Shown here: positions 10,001-18,198 of the stretch, piece by piece
Numbering within the stretch: the first letter of the stretch is position 1
How the letters are laid out: each line of letters opens with the position of its first letter
Source of the DNA: Mycolicibacterium sp. BiH015
GTDB taxonomy: Bacteria; Actinomycetota; Actinomycetes; Mycobacteriales; Mycobacteriaceae
Direction of reading: 5' to 3'
NCBI RefSeq assembly: GCF_027706845.1
Contig: NZ_JAQGCZ010000002.1
Location: 434,001 to 498,000, forward strand
Length of the DNA stretch: 64,000 bases
Position numbers and translations under genes: made by a program
Notes under the pieces: model-generated
Databases searched by the model: none
Told to the model about the DNA's origin: nothing
The model's input: the letters and a program-made list of their open reading frames with translations, nothing else

Positions 10001-13000
10001 CTGGCGTGGGCGGGATTGCCTGCGCTGACACCGGATTCCACCTTCGATCAGGCCAAGGCGATCAACCAGTCCATCGCGGCGCTGCAGGCCGCCGGCGGTG
10101 ACGTGATGATCTCGCTGGGCGGCGCGTCGGGCACCAGCCTGGCGCAGTGGTATGCGGCCCGCGGGCTCAGCGCCCAAGCGCTGGCCACCGCGTACGCCGG
10201 CATCGTCACCACCTACAGCCTGAACCGCATCGACTTCGACATCGAAGGTGCCGCGGTGGCTGAACCGGCCTCGATCGCGCTGAACGCCCAGGCGCTCAAG
10301 CTACTTCAGCAGCAGATGCCCGAGCTCGAGATCTGGTACACCCTGCCCGTCCTCCCCACCGGACTGACCGCCGACGGTGTCAACGTCGTGCGCAAAGCCC
10401 TCGAAGCGGGGGTGAAGCTCGACGGCGTCAACATCATGGCGATGGACTACGGCGAATCGGCCGCGCCGACGAGCGGCCCCAACGCGAAGACGATGGGCGC
10501 CTACGCCATTGCGGCCGCCGAGTCGACCCACGCACAGCTGACGACGCTGTATGCCGGCCACGGCCGAACCTTCGGCTGGAACCAGCTCGGCGTCACACCG
10601 ATGCTCGGCGTCAACGACGTGCTGACCGAGGTGTTCACCACTGCCGACGCGCAGGCGCTCGAAACCTTCGCCCGCGCCAAAGGCTTGGGCATGCTGTCGA
10701 TGTGGTCGATCAACCGTGACCAGCCGGGCAACATCGGCCAGGCCACCACGAACACATCGGGCACCAACACGCCGGCGGGCGGTTACAGCGCAGTCTTCAA
10801 CGACTACGGGACGGTGAATCCCATTTCGGGCCCGCCGCCGGCCATTTCGATCGCTGATCTCGCGGTGGCCGAGGGCAACGGCGATCATGCGCACTTCATG
10901 TTCACCGTGACGCTGGACAAGCCGTCGACCGAACCGGTGACGGTGCGCTACACCACCTCGAACGGCACCGCCATCGCCGGCACCGACTACACCGCGTCGT
11001 CGGGTGTCATCGAATTCGCACCCGGCGTGACGTCACGCACCGTGCACGTCGACATCCTCGGTGACACGATCGCCGAATCGAACGAGACATTCACCGTCAC
11101 ACTGTCGACGCCGACCGGCGCGACCATCGCTGACGGCACCGCCACGGGCACCATCACCGACGACGACGGCACCACCCCGACACCGGGCAATGTCGCGGTG
11201 AAGTACACCGTCAACGACAACTGGGGATCGGGCTATACCGCGACGGTCGAGGTGACTGCGGGAACCTCCGGGTTCAACGGCTGGACAGTGGAATTCGACA
11301 CCCCCGCGCAGATCGGCAACATCTGGAACGCCGAGATCGTGAGCCGAGTCGGGAATCGCTACGTGGTCCGCAACGCCGCGTACAACCCGCAGGTCGCAGC
11401 CGGGCAGACGGTGAGCTTCGGCTTCCAGGCATCACCGGGCGGTGGATCGGCCACGGCTACCAACTTCGTCGTCAACGGCGTGCCCGTCGGCCAGAACCCG
11501 ACCACAGTCCTGCCGAAGGCCTCGGTCGCGGATGCGACAGTCGCCGAAGGGTCCAGTGGCAGCAAGAATCTGGTGTTCACGGTCACGCTGGACAAGGCGT
11601 CGACGACACCGGTCACCATCGCCTATGCGACGTCGAACGGAACCGCCTCGGCGGGAACCGATTACACGGCGAAGTCGGGCACGGTGACGTTCGCCGCGGG
11701 TGTGACGAGTCAGCAGATCTCGGTGCCGGTCCTCGGGGATACGGCAGTGGAGTCCAACGAGACGTTGACGTTGACGCTGTCAAACCCGACCGGGGCCACC
11801 ATCGCGGACGGGTCCGCAGTGGGCACCATCACCAACGATGACGTCGCCCCGGTAATCCCGCCGAAGGTCACCATCTCCGATGCGACAATCACCGAGGGGG
11901 CCAGTGGCACGAAGAATCTGGTGTTCACCGTGACCCTGGACAAGGCAGCCACAGCACCGGTCAGTGTCGCGTATGCGACGTCGAACGGAACGGCCGCCGC
12001 CGGTGCCGATTACACCGCGAAGACCGGAACGCTCACCTTCGCGGCGGGCGTGACGAGTCAGCAGATCTCGGTGGCGATCCTCGGCGACACAGCAGTGGAG
12101 CAGAACGAGACGTTCACACTGACGCTGTCGAACCCCAACGGCGTCACGATCGCCGACGGCAGCGCCATCGGCACGATCACCAACGACGATGTCGCCCCGT
12201 CCCCCGGTAATCCGTCGGCCACGATGGTCGTCAACGACAACTGGGGTTCGGGATTCACGGCCACCGTGACCGTGGCTGCGGGAACGTCAGCACTGAACGG
12301 TTGGACGGTGGAGTTCGACACCCCGGCGCAGATCAGCAATATCTGGAACGCCGAGATCGTCAGCCGGGTCGGTAACCACTACGTGGTGCGCAACGCCACC
12401 TGGAATGCGGGCGTCGCGGCCGGCGCAACCGTCACCTTCGGGTTCCAGGCCTCACCGGGCGGCGCCTCCGCGACGGCGACCAACTTCAAGGTCAACGGGC
12501 AGAGCGCCCCCACCCAGCCGCCGGCAATCACCGTCGCCGACGCAACCGTCAACGAAACCAACAGCGGCACAACGCAGATGACCTTCGTGGTCACGCTGTC
12601 CAAGTCGTCGACGACACCGGTCACTGTCACGTATGCCACCTCCAACGGCACAGCCACCGCAGGGGTCGATTACACCGCCAAGTCCGGAACCGTGACCTTT
12701 GCACCCGGCGTGCTCTCGCAGCAGATCCAGGTCTCCATCACCGGTGACACCACTGCGGAACAGAACGAGACGTTCACACTGACGTTGGCAAACCCCAGTG
12801 GCGCGACCATCGCCGACGGCTCCGCGCTGGGCACCATCACCAACGACGATATCCCCGCGAATGTGTCGCTCAGCATCTCGGACGCGTCGGTGACCGAGGG
12901 CGCCCCCGGAACGGGTGTCGCGCCGGGCTGGTTCAGGACGTCGGGCAATCAGATCCTCGACTCGGCGGGCAATCCGGTGCAGATCGCCGGCGTCAACTGG

Positions 13001-14311
13001 TTCGGCATGGAAAGCGAGACGTTCGCCCCGCACGGCCTGTGGACGCGCAACTACAAAGACATGATGAACCAGATGGCGGCACTGGATTTCAACACCATCC
13101 GGCTCGCCTACTCCAGCGAGATGCTGCACACCACGGCGGCGCCAAACGGCATCGACTTCTTCAAGAACCCCGACCTGGTCGGACTCACCCCGGTGCAGAT
13201 CATGGACAAGATCGTGGCCTATGCCGGTGAGATCGGGATGCGCGTGATCCTCGACCACCACCGCAGCAGCAAGGGCGCAGGCCCCAACGGCAACGGTCTC
13301 TGGTACGAAGGCTCCTACACCGAAGCCGCGTGGATCAACGACTGGAAGATGCTCGCGCAGCGCTACGCGAACAACCCCACCGTGATCGGCGCCGACCTGC
13401 ACAACGAACCGCACAGCGGAACGTGGGGCGGCGGGGGAGCCACCGACTGGGCCGCAGCCGCCGAACGGGCGGGCAACGCGGTGCTGTCGGTGAACCCGAA
13501 CTGGCTGATCATCGTCGAGGGCGTGGCCGACTACCAGGGCCAGTCCTATTGGTGGGGCGGGAATCTGATGGGCGTCAAGGATCGGCCCATCGTGTTGAAC
13601 GTGCCCAACCGCGTCGTGTACTCACCGCACGACTACCCGAACTCGGTGTACGCGCAGCCCTGGTTCCAGCAGGCGAACTTCGGTGCCGCGCTGCCGGACA
13701 AGTTCGAGCAGATGTGGGGTTACATCTATGAGCAGAACATCGCCCCGATCTACCTGGGCGAGTTCGGTACCCGGCTCACCGATCCCAAGGACGTCGTCTG
13801 GTATGAGGCCATCACGTCGTACCTGTCCGGCGACTTCGACAACAACGGCACCATCGACATTCCGGCCGCCACCCAGGACATGTCGTGGACGTTCTGGTCG
13901 TGGAACCCGAATTCCCGTGACACCGGCGGCATCCTGGCCGACGACTGGAACACGGTCAACGCGAACAAGATGGCCTACCTGGAATCCATCCAGTTCGACT
14001 TCGACGACAGCAGCCCGGGCGTGCTCGCCCAGTTCGTCGTGTCGCTGGCGGCCCCGCCGACCCAGGCGGTCACCGTGCAGTACGCCACCGCGAACGGCAC
14101 CGCGACCGGCGGAAGCGATTACGCCCCGACGACAGGAACGCTCACCTTCGCTCCCGGTGAGACGCGCAAGACCATCACCGTGGTGGTGTTCGGCGACACG
14201 GTGATGGAAGGCACCGAGACCTTCGTCGTGACGCTGTCGAGCCCGACCGGTGCCACGATCACCGACGGCACAGGGGCAGGCACCATCGCGAACCGGCCGA
14301 CCACCGTTTAG
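7076..14311 (+). CDS. Giant secreted modular GH18-CBM2-GH5 protein with Calx-beta repeats
   Basis: Predicted exported protein of 2411 aa. Order, with approximate residues: signal peptide 1-29 (cleavage after ASA); acidic D/E/P/T-rich region 30-190; cadherin/VCBS-like domain 250-345; three related beta repeats 372-678; Calx-beta 683-795 and 804-914; GH18 925-1235 with catalytic D1053-F-D1055-I-E1057; Calx-beta 1255-1364; CBM2 1373-1475; Calx-beta 1480-1592 and 1597-1709; CBM2 1713-1812; Calx-beta 1818-1925; first strand of a Calx-beta 1930-1946; GH5 1949-2310 with acid/base E2111 (LHNEPH) and nucleophile E2229 (YLGEFGTR); remainder of the last Calx-beta to 2409. GH18 enzymes cleave chitin and this type of GH5 cleaves beta-1,4-glucans; CBM2 binds cellulose or chitin. 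ATG 7076 was chosen because GGGAGTGAG precedes it and the signal peptide begins there. No sortase or transmembrane anchor is seen. Substrates are inferred. Confidence 0.93.
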   Translation: MGYGRFVGRVGVLAVALGIGLAGPSVASADTTDDSTAGESRSETTAQARGTTKQDVAPSPAARDAAPDDESDGVDEEPAESPQSTDTPTESEAHDDAPDLEDSDSQPDADADDDSELLVENTDHAPEDATGDDAAGTRADQPEPETEPDAADEAHDPSAPSVPASVADTSAAALEDTASVSLFSSAPGTATTAQPTSLTNIVSTFLGLLGIGPSAGNGTAPLPAYEFVTAVFGAIRREMDKLFANNGPSAGLASTSQTTPGVVTGLLTATDPEGDKLVYSVVQAPTRGTVEVDGTGTFIYTADPESGAGADTFVIQVRDAGFHLISVTPTRAQVPVTITLDADRLVTQTTSQRTSLRSATVSTLAASASTTGTIYHITTSGADIVGFNPARDKLDLGDVSVHNFIVVDTPEGVGFRNPWSGETAVLQGVSLSQLTVDSFTPVINDHLRQDLSGALAWEQGITGKANTVYARSHEVGQIDRVAFNAATDVVDFRYFGTREQLFMNDTPEGVVISNAGTGQALILQGVTKSQLTVKNFVFHSAQVREDRLHQQLGIGTVPDSQVLPQGVPIAGTNNWPTAAGTGQPPSGQTGTTTKIDWLYGSHTTVNFDPSKDKLDFGWFKAHEFDVTEVGGSTKIAITANNQSYTLSGVAIGELTTSNIVALDDGARTKWANLIYSAGQTVTPPKLSVSDATVSEGNNGTTTMTFTVTLSKASTEQVTVSYSTSNGTATAAGGDYAPAVGTLTFTPGQTSKTVNVTVNGDTLVELDEQITLTLSAPVNATIADSSGTGTIRNDDVDQAPTTPPSVSIADLSVTEGNGEHSHFMFVASLSKASTATVTVTYTTSNGTATAGADYTATTGTITFAPGVTSQLVHVDVIGDSVVEANETFVVTLSNPVGATIADGSATGTITNDDTVVTPGVGGVNSGNPGDELWGEAFFAPYVDMGAWPVPNLLAIAQQRGTSLLTLGFLQATPDGKLAWAGLPALTPDSTFDQAKAINQSIAALQAAGGDVMISLGGASGTSLAQWYAARGLSAQALATAYAGIVTTYSLNRIDFDIEGAAVAEPASIALNAQALKLLQQQMPELEIWYTLPVLPTGLTADGVNVVRKALEAGVKLDGVNIMAMDYGESAAPTSGPNAKTMGAYAIAAAESTHAQLTTLYAGHGRTFGWNQLGVTPMLGVNDVLTEVFTTADAQALETFARAKGLGMLSMWSINRDQPGNIGQATTNTSGTNTPAGGYSAVFNDYGTVNPISGPPPAISIADLAVAEGNGDHAHFMFTVTLDKPSTEPVTVRYTTSNGTAIAGTDYTASSGVIEFAPGVTSRTVHVDILGDTIAESNETFTVTLSTPTGATIADGTATGTITDDDGTTPTPGNVAVKYTVNDNWGSGYTATVEVTAGTSGFNGWTVEFDTPAQIGNIWNAEIVSRVGNRYVVRNAAYNPQVAAGQTVSFGFQASPGGGSATATNFVVNGVPVGQNPTTVLPKASVADATVAEGSSGSKNLVFTVTLDKASTTPVTIAYATSNGTASAGTDYTAKSGTVTFAAGVTSQQISVPVLGDTAVESNETLTLTLSNPTGATIADGSAVGTITNDDVAPVIPPKVTISDATITEGASGTKNLVFTVTLDKAATAPVSVAYATSNGTAAAGADYTAKTGTLTFAAGVTSQQISVAILGDTAVEQNETFTLTLSNPNGVTIADGSAIGTITNDDVAPSPGNPSATMVVNDNWGSGFTATVTVAAGTSALNGWTVEFDTPAQISNIWNAEIVSRVGNHYVVRNATWNAGVAAGATVTFGFQASPGGASATATNFKVNGQSAPTQPPAITVADATVNETNSGTTQMTFVVTLSKSSTTPVTVTYATSNGTATAGVDYTAKSGTVTFAPGVLSQQIQVSITGDTTAEQNETFTLTLANPSGATIADGSALGTITNDDIPANVSLSISDASVTEGAPGTGVAPGWFRTSGNQILDSAGNPVQIAGVNWFGMESETFAPHGLWTRNYKDMMNQMAALDFNTIRLAYSSEMLHTTAAPNGIDFFKNPDLVGLTPVQIMDKIVAYAGEIGMRVILDHHRSSKGAGPNGNGLWYEGSYTEAAWINDWKMLAQRYANNPTVIGADLHNEPHSGTWGGGGATDWAAAAERAGNAVLSVNPNWLIIVEGVADYQGQSYWWGGNLMGVKDRPIVLNVPNRVVYSPHDYPNSVYAQPWFQQANFGAALPDKFEQMWGYIYEQNIAPIYLGEFGTRLTDPKDVVWYEAITSYLSGDFDNNGTIDIPAATQDMSWTFWSWNPNSRDTGGILADDWNTVNANKMAYLESIQFDFDDSSPGVLAQFVVSLAAPPTQAVTVQYATANGTATGGSDYAPTTGTLTFAPGETRKTITVVVFGDTVMEGTETFVVTLSSPTGATITDGTGAGTIANRPTTV

Positions 14312-14321
14312 TCGAAGACGG

Positions 14322-14993
14322 CTAACCCGCGATCCGGTACCGGCGTTCCGGGCGTCCGACTCCGTACTGCAGGCGGAGCTCGAGAGCGCCGGTACCGAGA
14401 TAGTGTTCGAGATAGCGCCGAGCGCTGACCCGGGAAATGCCCACCAGGTCAGCGCATTCGGCTGCCGAGACCTCACCGGCATCGCGAACCGCTGCCAGCA
14501 CCAGCTCGCCGGTCTCCGCTCCGAGACCTTTCGGCATCGCCTTCGCCGTCGCCGGCGTGACGGACGGCCCGCCGAACAGCGTGTCGATCAGGCTCTGGTC
14601 GGCTCCACCCGCGGACTGCAGCGCGTCCGCGCGGGACGCGAACGCCAGCAGTTTCGCCTCCAGTTGCGGGAACTCGAACGGCTTGATGAGGTAATCCGCT
14701 GCGCCACCGTCGAGCGCGCCCCTGACCGTGTCGAGCTCGCGGGCCGCGGTGATCATGATGACATCCACGCGGTCGGCTTCAGAACGCAAGCGCTGCAACA
14801 CATCCAGACCGGTCATGTCCGGCAGGTAGACGTCCAGCAGAATGAGGTGCGGGTGCAGGTCGCGGGCCGCCGAGAGCGCTTCCTCGCCGGTGCGGGCCAC
14901 GCCGACCGCGCGGAAACCTTCCACACGGTCCACGAATCGGCGGTGAATCTCGGCGACCATGAAGTCGTCGTCGACCACCAGCACGTCACGCAT
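14322..14993 (-). CDS. CitB/DctR-type response regulator
   Basis: Response regulator of 223 aa: receiver domain 1-120 with acidic pocket D8-D9, phospho-acceptor D54 (LILLDVYLPDMTG), T82 and K104 (LIKPFEF). The C-terminal part (about 145-223) contains a helix-turn-helix (SAAECADLVGISRVSARRYLEHYL), as in the DpiA/CitB/MalR group. It overlaps the 3' end of the kinase gene by 8 bp and is co-transcribed with it. Members usually activate di- or tricarboxylate uptake genes, and the TctCBA transporter lies divergently next to it, so control of that operon is likely. Confidence 0.93.
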   Translation of the reverse strand: MRDVLVVDDDFMVAEIHRRFVDRVEGFRAVGVARTGEEALSAARDLHPHLILLDVYLPDMTGLDVLQRLRSEADRVDVIMITAARELDTVRGALDGGAADYLIKPFEFPQLEAKLLAFASRADALQSAGGADQSLIDTLFGGPSVTPATAKAMPKGLGAETGELVLAAVRDAGEVSAAECADLVGISRVSARRYLEHYLGTGALELRLQYGVGRPERRYRIAG

Positions 14994-16581
14994 GGCTGGA
15001 CACCGCGCTCAACCGCACCAGGAACTGCGCGCCGCCATCGGGGCTGTCGCTGACGTCGATCGTGCCGCCGTGCTGCGCAGTCACCAACCGCACCAGGGCC
15101 AGGCCGATACCGCGCCCGCCGGGCACCTCTGGTTTGGAGGTGACCCCGCGAGCGAAGATCGCCTCTCGAAGATGCTCCGGGACACCAGGTCCCGTGTCGA
15201 TCACCGAGATCGTCAATCCGTCGGTGTCGTCGATGCGGACCGTCACCGACGCGTGCGCCGCACCGACGGACACGTCCACCGCGTTGTCGATGAGGTTGCC
15301 CAGCAGCGTGATCACATCGGTGGCCATGGCAGGATCGAGAGCTGCCAGGTGGGAGTTGGGGTCCAGGCGCAGATCGACGCCGCTCTCAGCGGCCAGCGAC
15401 GTCTTGGCGATCAGCAGCGCCGCGACGGCGGGATCGGAAATCCGTTGCGTCACCGCGTCGCTGATCTCGGCACGTCTGCGTGTCAACGTGCCCACCAGAT
15501 CACGCACCGAATCGTACTCACCGAGTTGCACCAGACCCGAGATGGTGTGCAGTTGATTGGCGAATTCATGGGTCTGCGCGCGCAAGGTATCGGTCACGCT
15601 CTTGTGGGAGGACAGCTGGCTCTGCAGTGCGGCCAGTTCGGTGCTGTCGCGCATGGTCGTCACGGTGCCGATCCGCATCCCCTGACTGGTGGCGGCGCGG
15701 CGGCTCAGCGCCAGCACCCGTGTCCGTGTCGCAATGACTGTGTCTTTCGCGGCCTGGACGTCATCAGGCGACATCAGCAGCGCTACCACCGCCGGATCGA
15801 TTCCCACCGCGTCGACGCGTCGGCCGACCGCGCCACCCGGCACTCCGAGCAGATCCTGGGCACTGTCGTTGAGTAGCGTGATCTCGCCCTCGTTGTTCAC
15901 CGCGATCACGCCTTCCCTGATGCTGTGCAGGAGGGCTTCCCGGTGGTCGGCGAGGCTCGCTATCTCGGCGACTTCCAGGCCGCGGGTGTGTCGCTTGATG
16001 CGCCGCGACAGCAGCCACGACGCAACCAGGCCGAGGGCTGCGCCCAACCCGAGATACACCAGAAGACCTTCACCCGCGCCGCTGAGCAATTCCCACACCG
16101 ACGGGTACTGTTCGCTGACCGACGCGACGGCCAGCACGTCACCATCGGTGGACAGAATCGGAACCTGGCCCACGAGGCTGTGCGTGCCGTCGATGTCGGC
16201 GTCGCCGAACCACGCACGGCCCTCGTCGGCTCGGCTGGAGCCCAGGTCCACCCGCGCACCGCTGCGAGACGGGTCCGACGACGCGCGCACGGTGCCGTCG
16301 GGGCCGAGGAACTCGGCGAGGCTCGCGCCCGAGAGTGCGACGGCGCGGTCGACCTCCGGGGCCAGCGTGCGGGAGACGAACGGGTCCGGTGGCACCTGTT
16401 CTGCGCGTTCCCGCACGATCGGCGTCGACGCCATGTTCTCGGCCACCGCGATCATGCGTTGACCGCGGACCTCTCTGAACTCGCCCTCTGACTGGGCCAC
16501 CGAGACGGCAGCGACCGCGATCAGCACGACGGCGACCACCATGAGCTGGAAGACCAGGAACTGGCCGGCCAGGCTGCGCAT
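14986..16581 (-). CDS. CitA/DcuS-type sensor histidine kinase
   Basis: Sensor kinase of 531 aa. Two transmembrane helices (about 7-29 and 171-191) enclose an extracytoplasmic PAS/PDC-like sensor (30-170) with the LVGQVPILSTDGDVLAVASVS core typical of CitA. A cytoplasmic PAS domain (about 207-320) is followed by a His box with H338 in THEFANQLHTISGL, and by a HATPase with N (NLIDNAVD), G1 (DTGPGVP) and G2 (GRGIGLAL) boxes. The CitA-like His box predicts a carboxylate ligand. ATG 16581 was chosen because the hydrophobic first helix follows it directly; a longer frame upstream would run across the divergent promoter region. Confidence 0.93.
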   Translation of the reverse strand: MRSLAGQFLVFQLMVVAVVLIAVAAVSVAQSEGEFREVRGQRMIAVAENMASTPIVRERAEQVPPDPFVSRTLAPEVDRAVALSGASLAEFLGPDGTVRASSDPSRSGARVDLGSSRADEGRAWFGDADIDGTHSLVGQVPILSTDGDVLAVASVSEQYPSVWELLSGAGEGLLVYLGLGAALGLVASWLLSRRIKRHTRGLEVAEIASLADHREALLHSIREGVIAVNNEGEITLLNDSAQDLLGVPGGAVGRRVDAVGIDPAVVALLMSPDDVQAAKDTVIATRTRVLALSRRAATSQGMRIGTVTTMRDSTELAALQSQLSSHKSVTDTLRAQTHEFANQLHTISGLVQLGEYDSVRDLVGTLTRRRAEISDAVTQRISDPAVAALLIAKTSLAAESGVDLRLDPNSHLAALDPAMATDVITLLGNLIDNAVDVSVGAAHASVTVRIDDTDGLTISVIDTGPGVPEHLREAIFARGVTSKPEVPGGRGIGLALVRLVTAQHGGTIDVSDSPDGGAQFLVRLSAVSSHA

Positions 16582-16618
16582 GTACTTAATGACCAATACC
16601 TTCTTTGCGTCCACATGG

Positions 16619-16632
16619 GTGACGTGGGTCAC
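16619..16632. promoter_or_regulatory. GTGAC-N4-GTCAC inverted repeat in TCS/Tct divergent promoter
   Basis: Perfect 5-bp arms separated by GTGG, lying midway in the 97-bp gap between the divergently transcribed kinase (start 16581) and TctC (start 16679) genes. It is a candidate binding site for the adjacent response regulator. Short arms make chance occurrence possible. Confidence 0.35.
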
Positions 16633-16678
16633 TGCCGGGGTCCAGTATTGCTGAGCATCACAAGTGATTGGGGACGTC

Positions 16679-17668
16679 ATGTTCGTATCCGGCAGGCGCA
16701 GACCGAGCATCGGCCTGGTCATCGCCGTCTTGGCCGCCTTACTCGTGTCGGCGTGCGGGGTCACGCGCGGCGAGGACACCAGTCTGCACCGTCTGCGGAT
16801 GATGGTGCCCAACAGTCCGGGCGGCGGTTACGACCTCACCGCACGCACCGCCGTGAAGATCATGGAAGACGACGACATCACCGGCCGCATCGAGGTATTC
16901 AACGTGATCGGCGCCGGCGGCACCGTCGCGATGGCCCGGCTGATGAACGAGGAGGGCAACGGCGACCTCATGATGATGATGGGGCTCGGCGTGGTCGGTG
17001 CCACCTATACCAACGGTTCCAAGGCGCGCGCCTCCGATGCGACTGCGCTGGCCAAGGTGGTCGAAGAACAGGAAGGCATCCTCGTTCCCGGCGACTCGCC
17101 GTTCCGTACCGTGCAGGATTTCGTCGCGGCGTGGAAGGCCGACCCGGCCAAGGTCACAGTGGGCGGCGGATCCAACCCCGGCGGCCCCGACCACCTGTTC
17201 CCGATGGAGACGGCCAGAGCCGTGGGCGTGGATCCCGCGAAGGTGAACTACGTGTCCTATGACGGCGGTGGTGACCTGCTCACCGCGCTGCTCGGCAACA
17301 AGATCGCCGCGGGAACTTCGGGCCTGGGTGAGTACGTCGACCAGATCGAGTCCGGTCAGGTGCGTGTCCTGGCCGTGTCCGGTGACGAGCGGGTCGAAGG
17401 CGTCGACGCGCCCACACTGACCGAGGCGGGCATCGACCTGACCTTTACCAACTGGCGCGGAATCCTTGCGCCACCCGGGATTTCGGAGGAGGACCGCGAC
17501 GCGATGGTCAAGGTGCTCGAAGAGTTGCATGCCACCGATGCCTGGAAGGAGGCGCTGGTGAAGAACGGCTGGAGCGATGCGTTCATGACCGGAGAACCGT
17601 TCGAGAAGTTCCTCGAAGAACAGGACCAGCGCGTGGAGACGACGCTGACCGATCTGGGGCTGGTATGA
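16679..17668 (+). CDS. tctC: Tripartite tricarboxylate transporter substrate-binding lipoprotein (TctC/Bug)
   Basis: Substrate-binding component of 329 aa. The lipobox LLVSAC (Cys near residue 26) after a hydrophobic signal shows lipid anchoring. Bug/TctC signatures follow: MVPNSPGGGYDLTART, the VIGAGGTVAM segment, NPGGPDHLF and the C-terminal FTNWRGILAPPGI. Bug proteins bind carboxylates through the loop containing SPGGGYD. ATG 16679 is chosen because the signal peptide starts there; a GTG at 16664 is possible. The stop overlaps tctB by ATGA. Confidence 0.93.
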   Translation: MFVSGRRRPSIGLVIAVLAALLVSACGVTRGEDTSLHRLRMMVPNSPGGGYDLTARTAVKIMEDDDITGRIEVFNVIGAGGTVAMARLMNEEGNGDLMMMMGLGVVGATYTNGSKARASDATALAKVVEEQEGILVPGDSPFRTVQDFVAAWKADPAKVTVGGGSNPGGPDHLFPMETARAVGVDPAKVNYVSYDGGGDLLTALLGNKIAAGTSGLGEYVDQIESGQVRVLAVSGDERVEGVDAPTLTEAGIDLTFTNWRGILAPPGISEEDRDAMVKVLEELHATDAWKEALVKNGWSDAFMTGEPFEKFLEEQDQRVETTLTDLGLV

Positions 17669-18198
17669 GCACCGACACCACAAGGCCCGATACCACGAGG
17701 CCCGACGCCGCGCAACGTCCCGATTACGCGCAGTACGTCGTCTGCGCGGTCATGGTCGTCGTCGGCGCATTCCTGCTCTACGACGCCCTGTCACTACCCG
17801 GCGGCTACGCCAAGGTCGACCCTGTCGGGCCGCGCCTCTTCCCGATCGTCATCGGCATCGGGCTGCTCGTGATGGCGGTCATCCTGGCCGTCGCCATTCC
17901 GCGCGGGTCCAGGGGCGAAGCCGACGCCGGTGAGGACATCGACCCCGACATGCCCAGTGACTGGCGCACCGTCGGCCTGCTCATCGGCCTGTTCGTCCTG
18001 CTGATCGTGCTGGTCGAGCCGCTGGGGTGGGCCATCGCCGGCGCGCTGTTCTTCGCCGGCTGCGCGACCGTTCTCGGCAGTAAGCACTACGTGCGCAACA
18101 TCGTCATCGGCGTCGTGCTGGCCCTGGGCAGCTTCTACGCGTTCTACTCCGGGCTCGGAATCCCGCTGCCCGCAGGCATTCTCGATGGGATTCTGTGA
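17665..18198 (+). CDS. tctB: Tripartite tricarboxylate transporter small membrane subunit (TctB)
   Basis: Small membrane subunit of 177 aa. A short T/D/P/R-rich cytoplasmic N-terminus is followed by four hydrophobic helices (about 30-48, 60-80, 108-125 and a bipartite one at 128-165), the expected TctB topology. Overlaps of 4 bp with tctC and 1 bp with tctA show coupled translation. With TctA it forms the Na+- or H+-driven permease. Confidence 0.9.
   Translation: MSTDTTRPDTTRPDAAQRPDYAQYVVCAVMVVVGAFLLYDALSLPGGYAKVDPVGPRLFPIVIGIGLLVMAVILAVAIPRGSRGEADAGEDIDPDMPSDWRTVGLLIGLFVLLIVLVEPLGWAIAGALFFAGCATVLGSKHYVRNIVIGVVLALGSFYAFYSGLGIPLPAGILDGIL

Noticed and set aside
8138..10177. 679-residue minus-strand reading frame inside the glycoside hydrolase gene
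   Set aside because: It mirrors a repetitive GC-rich gene, is rich in R/G/V/D and has no recognisable domain; the plus-strand product has clear domains.
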